DNA from: Bacteroidales bacterium
Lineage (GTDB): Bacteria > Bacteroidota > Bacteroidia > Bacteroidales > JAADGE01
Direction of reading: 5' to 3'
Length of the DNA stretch: 37,267 nt
NCBI GenBank assembly: GCA_029934705.1
Contig: JAOZLS010000006.1
Location: 1 to 37,267, forward strand
A model generated the notes under the pieces. The model made no database searches, had not been told where the DNA came from, and was given only the letters and a program-made list of their open reading frames with translations. Below, piece after piece: positions 1-8,278 of this stretch (within the stretch, counting starts at the first letter, position 1; the number at the start of each line of letters is the position of its first letter). A program made the translations under genes and the position numbers.

Positions 1-301
1 TTATTTTTGTGCCTTGTTTGGTAATTCTTGTTTCTTTTTTTAGATACGCAAATTTGTAAAAACTTTCACGTTTATAAAAAGGATGATCTGGTTCGATAAA
101 AACTTGACCTTTACAATTTATTTTATCAACATAACAATTTATTTCTTTAATATTTTCGAAATTATAGTTTTTATAATGCCTAAGTGGTATAAGATGTTTT
201 TTATTAAATGGGTCTTCTAAAATAATAAAATTTTCATTATCTATTTTTGTCTTTTTATTTATTTTGAATGTATAAGATTTTCCTTCAATCATTTTATCCA
301 T
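1..301 (-). CDS. Partial hypothetical protein (C-terminus runs off the window start)
   Basis: Minus-strand open frame from ATG at 301 (MDKMIEGKSYTFKINKKTKIDNENFIILEDPFNKKHLIPLRHY...), open through position 2 with no stop; not in the supplied ORF track. Confidence 0.6.
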   Translation of the reverse strand, partial: MDKMIEGKSYTFKINKKTKIDNENFIILEDPFNKKHLIPLRHYKNYNFENIKEINCYVDKINCKGQVFIEPDHPFYKRESFYKFAYLKKETRITKQGTKI

Positions 302-305
302 TAGC

Positions 306-1253
306 TTATTTGTTTACAGGTATTTTTATTAAACTTTGTTCATTTTTTAAATAAAAAAGGAAATAAATATTACCATCAATATCTGTAATATATTTTGAGT
401 TTGGTAAATATTTAAAAAGGTTACAATTCCATTTTCCTTTTCCCCAACCTTTGTATAACGCTCTTTGTCTGCCAATTTTGTCTTTTAAGCGTATATTGTC
501 TTTATTTACAACAACTTGTATTTTATATTTGCAAGAAGAGACTAAACTCATAATACTTTTTTTTCGGCATAAATAAATATGCTCTTTAATTATATATTTT
601 TTGTTTTCAAAATAATTCACGGTCCTTTTTTTTCTTATATTTTCTCTATAATAAGATGTATCGACCTGTGAACTAATAATATTTGCAAAGTTTTCAATTT
701 TATTTCTGTTTTTCTCTTCTGTTTTTTTTGTGCGTAAAATTCTGGAATAGAGTGCTAGCTGTTCACCATTTTTATAATTAAGAATGTATAGTTCATCTAA
801 TAAAGAAATAATACTTTCCCCTTCAAAATCTGAAATTTTGTCATTAAAGTATTTCATTCTTTCTTTATCGGTAGCGATGGCTTCTGACGCTGTTTTTCCT
901 GATTTATACTCTTTATATAAAAAAGGAATTTCAGCAACAAAATTATCATTTTTTATTTTATATACACATTTTTGGCCTACAATGTATAAAGCATCAGATT
1001 TTACACAAAACATTGGTTGTTTTATAAAATAATCGTCTCCATCAATTCCTGTTTTTATAGTTGTATATTCCTTTGTCTTAACATTGTAAACTAATAAATT
1101 CTTATCGTAATCCAACATATAAATTTTTGTTCTTTCCGCATTGAATTCGTAAAATTTAATATGTTTATTAATAATTTCATATTTATTATTTTGACCAAAA
1201 GAAAAGATAGAAGACAAAATCATAATTAATAAGATTATTTGTTTTAGTTTCAT
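306..1253 (-). CDS. Hypothetical exported protein
   Basis: 315 aa ORF with N-terminal signal-peptide-like segment MKLKQIILLIMILSSIFSFGQ. Confidence 0.7.
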   Translation of the reverse strand: MKLKQIILLIMILSSIFSFGQNNKYEIINKHIKFYEFNAERTKIYMLDYDKNLLVYNVKTKEYTTIKTGIDGDDYFIKQPMFCVKSDALYIVGQKCVYKIKNDNFVAEIPFLYKEYKSGKTASEAIATDKERMKYFNDKISDFEGESIISLLDELYILNYKNGEQLALYSRILRTKKTEEKNRNKIENFANIISSQVDTSYYRENIRKKRTVNYFENKKYIIKEHIYLCRKKSIMSLVSSCKYKIQVVVNKDNIRLKDKIGRQRALYKGWGKGKWNCNLFKYLPNSKYITDIDGNIYFLFYLKNEQSLIKIPVNK

Positions 1254-1424
1254 TGTTTTAGAGTTAAATATACATGCGTTTAGTTAAAAAAGCTTACACT
1301 TAGCTATTAATACCAAATTAACATCAAAATGGAATAATAGGTACGCGTTTCTATTGTTTAAAACTATTTTGTTTTAGCAATAGTACAACTAATTTTTGAA
1401 GAACAAATCTATATTTAACAGTTC

Positions 1425-1850
1425 CTATTTATTGTCAAGCCATTTACGAGCTTCGTTTTCACCTTCAAAAAACATTGTTGTCATTAACTTTCCTGCCGAC
1501 TCCTCTACTGTTTGTTCTACAGAAACCGAAGCAAATAAATCTGAGCTTACAATATATGCTGTTTTAGTTTCATTCATTTTTGCAAGTAATGAGTTAACAT
1601 TTGTATTTATCCATTCTTGCAATTCAGGAATAACAATAAAATAGAAATTTCGCATATCAATCAACAGTTTATGAGGTTGAAATTGTTCTATAAACTTTAC
1701 AAGTTGAAGCATTTCTGTTTTAAACTCCTCTTCATTCATAGCTTTACTTGCTCTTGTCCATGTTTGAGTTAAAAAACTTTCGTTCTCATTATACTCTAAT
1801 GTTTGAATTTCATTTTGATAATTTTCCATTTTGTAAGTATTAGTTATCAT
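1425..1850 (-). CDS. SpoIIAA/STAS-like hypothetical protein
   Basis: 141 aa; small alpha/beta protein with pattern ...HKLLIDMRNFYFIVIPELQEWINTN...TAYIVSSDLFASVSVEQ...FFEGENEARKWL resembling Bacteroidota SpoIIAA-like proteins; overlaps the upstream MCP gene. Confidence 0.5.
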   Translation of the reverse strand: MITNTYKMENYQNEIQTLEYNENESFLTQTWTRASKAMNEEEFKTEMLQLVKFIEQFQPHKLLIDMRNFYFIVIPELQEWINTNVNSLLAKMNETKTAYIVSSDLFASVSVEQTVEESAGKLMTTMFFEGENEARKWLDNK

Positions 1851-3183
1851 TAAAAAGTTTCATCATTTCGGTAAGTTGTTCGGCCTGAGCAGATAATTGC
1901 TCTGCTGATGCCGACATTTCTTCTGCTGAAGCAGAATTCTCTGTTGTTATATTAGATAATTGTTGTATTGAATTATTTATCATTTGTGCATTTTGATTTT
2001 GCTCTAAGCTAGCAGTTGCAATAGTCTTCATTGAATTTGCATTTTCATCTATTTCTACTAAACTTTTTTCAAGAACTTTTCCTGCTATCTGCGACATATT
2101 TTTACCGGATTTTGATAGTTTTTCGATTTCACTAGATGCAACTTTACTTTTTTCGGCAAGTTTTCTTATTTCATTTGCAACAACATTAAAGCTATCGCCA
2201 AATTCGCCAGCTTTTGATGCAATTATTGACGCATTAAGAGAAAGTATATTTGTTTGAAAAGCAATATCTGTAATTATTTCTGTTTTTAATGAAATTTGAT
2301 TTACAAGATCTATTGTTTGCAAAATTACACTACTACTCTTTTTTAATTTTTCAGAAGATTTTGTTGCTTTCACATTTGTATCTTCTGCATTTGCTGTGTT
2401 ATTAATAATTGTAACAAGCATTTGTTCCATTGATGAGGAAACCTCCTCGGTATTAGCCGCTTGTTTATTTGAGCTTTCCGAAATTTGCTGTGAGATTGCT
2501 GTTAATTGATTACTAGCACCTGTTAATTCAAATGCACTTAACTTTATTTTTTCAGCAACACTTTCCATTTTTAGGTTTTTCTCTTCAATTTCTAGTGTTT
2601 TTTTTGATAAATTAACTACTGCTTTATTAATAAATTGAGTAAAATAATATGTTAGTACAAATATCATAACCATTACAAACAAATATGTTATAATAGCAGT
2701 GCTTGCAGGACCAGCAACATTTTCGGGCAAATTTTCATTTGTAATAATATAAGTTATTATAGAACTTGATAACATTAAAACAAAAGAGCCTACAAATACA
2801 ATACGAGTTGCAAACATTGCCGAAAATACTATTGCAAATAGAAACAGATAATAATCGTTTATAAAATAATTAAAAATTACATTATCGCTGAAATTTAAAA
2901 CTGCAGATAAGGAAACGACTATACTTATAATAACTGCAAAGAAATTGCCTGCACATTTATTTTTACCTCGTTGTATGAGTATTATTAGTATAGAATACAT
3001 TACTAATACTATTAAATTTGTTGTAATATTTTTGTATAATCCTTGAAATATATATATTACAATTAATGTTGAGACCAAGCCAAGATTTGCAAAACCAAGA
3101 ATTAATAACAGTTTTGCTTTTCCATAAGCTATTTCGTTTTCTTTGTCTGTTCTCTTTAAAAAAAAATCAAATAGTGTTTTCAT
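1840..3183 (-). CDS. Methyl-accepting chemotaxis-like transducer with multi-TM N-terminal domain
   Basis: Several TM helices then MCP signalling domain (IAFQTNILSLNASIIASKAGEFGDSFNVVANEIRKLAEKS). Start trimmed from the ORF-track TTG (3216) to ATG at 3183 (MKTLFDFFLKRTDKEN). Confidence 0.85.
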   Translation of the reverse strand: MKTLFDFFLKRTDKENEIAYGKAKLLLILGFANLGLVSTLIVIYIFQGLYKNITTNLIVLVMYSILIILIQRGKNKCAGNFFAVIISIVVSLSAVLNFSDNVIFNYFINDYYLFLFAIVFSAMFATRIVFVGSFVLMLSSSIITYIITNENLPENVAGPASTAIITYLFVMVMIFVLTYYFTQFINKAVVNLSKKTLEIEEKNLKMESVAEKIKLSAFELTGASNQLTAISQQISESSNKQAANTEEVSSSMEQMLVTIINNTANAEDTNVKATKSSEKLKKSSSVILQTIDLVNQISLKTEIITDIAFQTNILSLNASIIASKAGEFGDSFNVVANEIRKLAEKSKVASSEIEKLSKSGKNMSQIAGKVLEKSLVEIDENANSMKTIATASLEQNQNAQMINNSIQQLSNITTENSASAEEMSASAEQLSAQAEQLTEMMKLFNDN

Positions 3184-3191
3184 TTGTTTGT

Positions 3192-3213
3192 TTATTATTA
3201 TTATTATTATTAT
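3192..3213. repeat. Trinucleotide simple sequence repeat (TTA)7
   Basis: Uninterrupted TTA x7 plus one T, directly upstream of the MCP start codon. Confidence 0.95.
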
Positions 3214-3221
3214 CAAATTTA
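3214..3221 (-). promoter_or_regulatory. Candidate Bacteroidota -7 element TAAATTTG upstream of MCP
   Basis: Plus strand CAAATTTA = minus TAAATTTG (TAnnTTTG); no clear -33 TTG at standard spacing. Confidence 0.35.
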
Positions 3222-3236
3222 GTTATTTAAAGCTTT

Positions 3237-5426
3237 TCATATTACAGGATTATAAGGAATTGTTAATAGAAATATCGCTCCTTTTCCTTTTTCAGATTTA
3301 AGAGTAATTTTACCTCCTAATAATTTAGCATTTTCTTTGGCTATTGGCAATCCCAAACCAATACCTCCAACATTTCGGGATAAACCTTTTTCTTCTTGCG
3401 AAAAGCTACTAAATATTGTTTGTTGGCTTTCTGGCTTTATTCCAATTCCTGTATCTTTTACATATATTTCCAGTTGAGACGCATGGTCGTGCGTCTTTAC
3501 AAGTTTATAACCAAGCTCGACAAAGCCTTCGAGTGTAAACTTTAATGCGTTTTCAAGTAAATTACTTAAAATTTTATTTAGTAATATAGAGTCTGTTATT
3601 ATTGTACTTTCATGGTTTGGTAGTGCTTTTTTCAGATATAGCTCTATTTTCTTTTTTTTAGCTTTTTCTTCAAAAGCATTAAATAATTTTACTAATAATT
3701 TATTTAAACAGACTTGTTTATTTTCTACTATAATTTGTTTTGTTTCTAGTTTCGAAATTTCTAAAATATTGTCAATTATAAGCATTAAATTCCTTCCACT
3801 ATTTTGTATTATATCTATATATTGTTTTCTCTTTTCAGCGGTTAAATTAGGTTTGTTTAAAATATTTGAGAACCCAAGTATTCCGTTCATTGGTGTTCTT
3901 ATTTCGTGTGATAAATTACGTATAAATTCAGTTTTAAGTTTATCACTTTCTTCTGCTTTTTGTTTTGAAATTACTAATTCTGCTGTTCGCTTATCTACCA
4001 TTTCGTCGAGATGCTCGTTATGCTGAAATAGCTCTTCTGTTTTATTTTCTAAATCTTGTTTTTGCAATAATATCACATCTTTTTGTAGTAGTATTTTTTC
4101 GTTTTTTTGATGTAATATTATATTTGCTTTTTTCTTAATTGTAAAAAGTCTAAAAACTAAAAAAATTATTGAAATTGCTATAAGAAATCCAAAAATAAAT
4201 ATATTTATTAATCTTTTTTGTTGTTTAATTTCTTCGGCATAAACAATATCTTTTTTTTGTTGTTCTAAGTCTGATATTTTTTTTTCTTCATTATATTTAT
4301 AAAGCAATTCTAAGCTTGTTATTTTTTTTACATTGTTTTCATTAAACATACTATCGCTTAATTCTTTATACAGTAGCAGACTTTGATATGCTTTTTTATA
4401 TTTTTTTGTTGCATTATATATTTTTGAAAGTAGCTGGTAATTTTTAGCTTGTCCTTCTAATATTTCATGTTCTTTAGTTAAACTAAGACTTTTTAAATTA
4501 TAGTTTAAAGCCTTTTCATATCTATTTGTTTCGAAGTAAAGCTTAGCCATATAATAAAAAGAGATACTAATTTCTTCTTTATTTCCAATACTATCATTAA
4601 TTTTTAATGATTTTAAAAAACATTTTAGAGCTGTATCATAACTGCCTTGAATTAAATTAATTTCACCTATATTATTTAAACATAAGGGAATTTCAAATTT
4701 ATCATTAATTTCTTCGGAAATTTTTAATGATTTTTGATAATACTCAAGAGCTAACAAATAATCCCCTTGCATTTTATATATTTTTCCAACATTAATAAAA
4801 TTCTCTAAAATTCCACGCTTATCATTTATTTCTTTTTTTATTTTTAATGATTTTTGGTAATAATCGAGGGCAACAGGGTAGTTTTCTTGATATTTATATA
4901 TTGTTCCAATATTATTTAAACAATAGGCTATGGTTTGTTTGCTTTTTAGTTCCTTTGCTATTTCTAGGGATTGTCGAAAACACTCAAGTGCATAAGAATA
5001 ATTTCCTTTAGTTTTATATATTAATCCTATATTATTTAAGCAGAATGCTATTCGTTTTTTATTTCCTAGTTCTTTATAATATTCTAAAGATTTGTTGTAA
5101 TATTTAAGAGCTTTAGGTATTTCTGCTTTCATTTGCCAGTACAAACCCAGGAGAAACAGACTTTTTGCTTTGCCTCTTGCAAAACTCAACTTGTTTGCAA
5201 GAGCATTACTCTGGGTAGCATACTCAAATAATTTATCATTATTTACACGAAATAGTTTTAAAGCTATTTCATTTAATAAATTAACTCTTACTGTATCTTG
5301 ATCAATATGTTGTTTCAAAATATATTCTAGGCTATCAACTTCAACTATTTGGGCATTTAATTTAGTTGAGATGGAGATAGCACCTAAAAATATAATAATA
5401 AATATTCGTATTTTCATAAATATCAA
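3237..5426 (-). CDS. TPR-repeat sensor histidine kinase (signal peptide, TPRs, TM, HisKA, HATPase_c)
   Basis: Multiple 40-aa TPRs (A..YY.KSL.I..E......), TM IFIFGFLIAISIIFLVFRLF, H-box SHEIRTPMNGILGF, N-box NLLENALKF, G-boxes DTGIGI / GGIGLGLPIAK. Confidence 0.93.
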   Translation of the reverse strand: MIFMKIRIFIIIFLGAISISTKLNAQIVEVDSLEYILKQHIDQDTVRVNLLNEIALKLFRVNNDKLFEYATQSNALANKLSFARGKAKSLFLLGLYWQMKAEIPKALKYYNKSLEYYKELGNKKRIAFCLNNIGLIYKTKGNYSYALECFRQSLEIAKELKSKQTIAYCLNNIGTIYKYQENYPVALDYYQKSLKIKKEINDKRGILENFINVGKIYKMQGDYLLALEYYQKSLKISEEINDKFEIPLCLNNIGEINLIQGSYDTALKCFLKSLKINDSIGNKEEISISFYYMAKLYFETNRYEKALNYNLKSLSLTKEHEILEGQAKNYQLLSKIYNATKKYKKAYQSLLLYKELSDSMFNENNVKKITSLELLYKYNEEKKISDLEQQKKDIVYAEEIKQQKRLINIFIFGFLIAISIIFLVFRLFTIKKKANIILHQKNEKILLQKDVILLQKQDLENKTEELFQHNEHLDEMVDKRTAELVISKQKAEESDKLKTEFIRNLSHEIRTPMNGILGFSNILNKPNLTAEKRKQYIDIIQNSGRNLMLIIDNILEISKLETKQIIVENKQVCLNKLLVKLFNAFEEKAKKKKIELYLKKALPNHESTIITDSILLNKILSNLLENALKFTLEGFVELGYKLVKTHDHASQLEIYVKDTGIGIKPESQQTIFSSFSQEEKGLSRNVGGIGLGLPIAKENAKLLGGKITLKSEKGKGAIFLLTIPYNPVI

Positions 5427-5617
5427 TTTATTTTGTTTTTTTCAAATACAGTCTCAATATACAAATAGTTTATTTGAATATTATACACAATTAAAATTAT
5501 ATTTACGGTAATTGACCAACGGTGGTTTCTATATTATTAACAGTTTAAAAACTTACATAAAATATTATGAGAAATTACAAATTGTTTAAATTGATTTATA
5601 AGTAAAAATACTAGTTA

Positions 5618-8128
5618 CTAATTTAAAACGGCTAATGTAAAGATAAAACTGCTACCTTTTCCTTCTTTGCTTTCAACCCAAATTTTTCCTCCATGCTTTT
5701 CTACAAAATCTTTACAAAGAATTAAACCTAAACCTGTTCCCTCCTCATTTTCAGTTCCTTTTGTTGATGTACTTTCGCCAATTTCAAACATTTTTAATTG
5801 TATTTGTTCCGAAATACCAACGCCTGTGTCTTCTACAGTAATTTCAAAAACTTGCTGATTATTATTAGTTCTTTGTTGTGCTTTTATTTTAATTTGCCCT
5901 CCTTTTTCTGTAAATTTTATAGCATTCGACAGTAAGTTTCGCAAAATTGTTGAAAGCATATTTATATCGGCATCAACAAAAGCACTTTCAGACACTTCAT
6001 TAATTAATGTTATATTTTTTTTATCGGCTAATTGCTTTAATAATTCAAAAACATTATTGCTCAATATTAATAAGTTTAGTTTTTCTGGATTAAAGCCTAA
6101 ACTACCTCTTTGTGAACGAGACCACAGCAGTAAGTCTTCAAGTAAATTATATGTATTTTGAATTCCTATGTTTATGTATGATAGTAGTTTCTTTTGTTTC
6201 TCGGGTTTAAATTCATCAAATTTTTCATTTAATAATCTAGAAAAACCTAACATTGAGCTAAACGGACTTTTTAAATCATGTGCTATTATTGAAAAAAACT
6301 TATCCTTTGTCGCATTTATTTTTCTTAACTCAGTTTCATTCCTTTTTAAGGTTTCCTCTGCTAATTTTCTATCTGTTATATCTTTTAAAACAGTTAATTT
6401 GTTACCATCCTTAAGAACAACATTACTTACTAAAAACATTTTATTACTTTCTAACTTATGCTCATATTCAAATCTTTCTTCAATTTTCAAATTTTCGTAA
6501 ATACACCAGCTACATTTTTCTTGAAGATTATACATTACTTTAAAACATGATTTACCAATAGGGTTATAACCTAATTTACTACGTAGCACCGAATTAACGT
6601 AAGATATTTTATAATCATGAGTAGTTATATAAATTCCATCTTTAAATGTATCAAGTATTTTTTTTTGTCTTTCTTCATTTAATTTTATTGTTTGTTCGGC
6701 ATTTCGTCTTGCAGTAAAATCTTCTTTTATTGAAAGGTAATTGATAATTTCATCTTCTTCATTTTTTATAGGGGTTATTGTAACTTGCTCCCAAAAATAT
6801 TCGCCATTTTTTTTCTTATTATGAAATTCACCTTTCCAAGTTTTTCCTGCTGTAATTGTTTTCCATAATTTATTATAATATTCTTTTTCCTGTGTTCCTG
6901 CATTCAATATTCTAGGGTTTTGTCCGTGAGCTTCTTCTGCAGAATAGCCTGTTAATTCGGTAAATTTGGGGTTTGTATATTCAATATCACCATCTATATT
7001 CGTAATAACTATTACATTTGCACTTTGCTCTACTGCTATTGATAATTTTTTTATTTCGGCTTCGGCTTTCTTTCGTTCAAAAGCAGCTATTTCTAAAATT
7101 TCTTTAATCTTTATTTTCTTCAATAAAACTACTATAATAATTAGAGTTATAATAGCATATAAAATAGCTAATACTACCTGCATTATAAAATATTTTTTAA
7201 TATTTTCTGCTATAACTTTTTCATCTTTATGATAAGAGAATACATAAGCTACGTGGTTTCCTTCAACATTAATTATTGACCTAAAGGAAATAATATAGTT
7301 TGCTTTGTTTATCTGATGTAATATGGAAAAGCTTTCATTATTTGCTAGTTGTTCGGCTATTTTAGAGTTTATATCTTTATCAATTTTCTTGAATATGCCT
7401 AATGTGTCATTATTATAATGTAGAAATATTTTTTCGTGCAAATAGTCATCAGAAATAAAGCTAGAGACATAATCACCTATTTTATTTGCAGATACTTTAG
7501 AGTCCACAATATCTTTTTTTATCATTAGGCCATAAGTACCTCCGTCTTGTTCTAATAATAGTCTTATAGCAAAAGAGAAGCTTATTTCAATTACACCAAT
7601 ATGTTTATTGTTGTAATATATGGGAAATATGTTACGAAAGCCTGTATATGTACGCCCTTCTTCAAAGCCTATTTGTCTTTGTTTTGTTGCATTTGCTGTT
7701 TTTACGGAGTATCTTACATCGGTAAGGTCATCGTCATATTTTTTGAGCCTATGAAAACGCAGGAGAACTTTATTATTGGGCAAAATAAATATAAATTGCC
7801 TAACATTAGTTAGTTTTAGTTGTTCATAAGTAGGCGATAATAAGTTATAGAGGCTGTCTCTTATTTCATTTTTTTTAATACTATCAGCTAAAATTGCATT
7901 GTTACAAAGCTCTAACACTCTGGGCTTTGTAATAATTTGACTAAAAATTGTTTGAATCATTCCTATATAAGCCCCCTGTACTGCTTTTTGCCTAACTTCT
8001 AATTCGTTAGTTTTTTCTTCTAAATAATTTGAAGTTTCAATTTTATACAAATATTCAATAAACAAAAAAGAGCTTATCTCTATAATTATAAATGCTAAAA
8101 TTGCTATGAATATTTTTCTTTTTTTCAT
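5618..8128 (-). CDS. Membrane sensor histidine kinase (Cache-like periplasmic sensor, PAS, PAS, HisKA, HATPase_c)
   Basis: Two TM segments flanking a dCache-like domain (LPNNKVLLRFHRLKKYDDDL...GFEEGRTYTGFRNIFPIYY), PAS (NPKFTELTGYSAEEAHGQNPRILNAG), second PAS with C-x(n)-CxxC, H-box AHDLKSPFSSMLGFS, G-box DTGVGI. Confidence 0.92.
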   Translation of the reverse strand: MKKRKIFIAILAFIIIEISSFLFIEYLYKIETSNYLEEKTNELEVRQKAVQGAYIGMIQTIFSQIITKPRVLELCNNAILADSIKKNEIRDSLYNLLSPTYEQLKLTNVRQFIFILPNNKVLLRFHRLKKYDDDLTDVRYSVKTANATKQRQIGFEEGRTYTGFRNIFPIYYNNKHIGVIEISFSFAIRLLLEQDGGTYGLMIKKDIVDSKVSANKIGDYVSSFISDDYLHEKIFLHYNNDTLGIFKKIDKDINSKIAEQLANNESFSILHQINKANYIISFRSIINVEGNHVAYVFSYHKDEKVIAENIKKYFIMQVVLAILYAIITLIIIVVLLKKIKIKEILEIAAFERKKAEAEIKKLSIAVEQSANVIVITNIDGDIEYTNPKFTELTGYSAEEAHGQNPRILNAGTQEKEYYNKLWKTITAGKTWKGEFHNKKKNGEYFWEQVTITPIKNEEDEIINYLSIKEDFTARRNAEQTIKLNEERQKKILDTFKDGIYITTHDYKISYVNSVLRSKLGYNPIGKSCFKVMYNLQEKCSWCIYENLKIEERFEYEHKLESNKMFLVSNVVLKDGNKLTVLKDITDRKLAEETLKRNETELRKINATKDKFFSIIAHDLKSPFSSMLGFSRLLNEKFDEFKPEKQKKLLSYINIGIQNTYNLLEDLLLWSRSQRGSLGFNPEKLNLLILSNNVFELLKQLADKKNITLINEVSESAFVDADINMLSTILRNLLSNAIKFTEKGGQIKIKAQQRTNNNQQVFEITVEDTGVGISEQIQLKMFEIGESTSTKGTENEEGTGLGLILCKDFVEKHGGKIWVESKEGKGSSFIFTLAVLN

Positions 8129-8278
8129 CTATTTATAAATTATTTAAAAGGTTAGATGCGACACCCGCATGCTATCTTTTTATGTATTTACTTGGGCAAA
8201 ACTGCAATAATCATTTTCTTGTGTGTTAAAACTTATTTATCATGGGTGTTTCATGATTCAATTAATTCTTATAATGTT

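Noticed and set aside
4560-5110. Regularly spaced ~120 bp DNA repeats (tttttaatgattttt..taat..tc.aggc) that look CRISPR-like at first glance
   Set aside because: The period is exactly 40 codons and encodes TPR units of the 3237-5426 protein; no conserved short repeat/unique spacer organisation.
8150-8255. Imperfect inverted similarity acacccgcatg / catgggtgt upstream of the Cache-PAS kinase
   Set aside because: Mismatched, distant arms; likely chance without conservation data.
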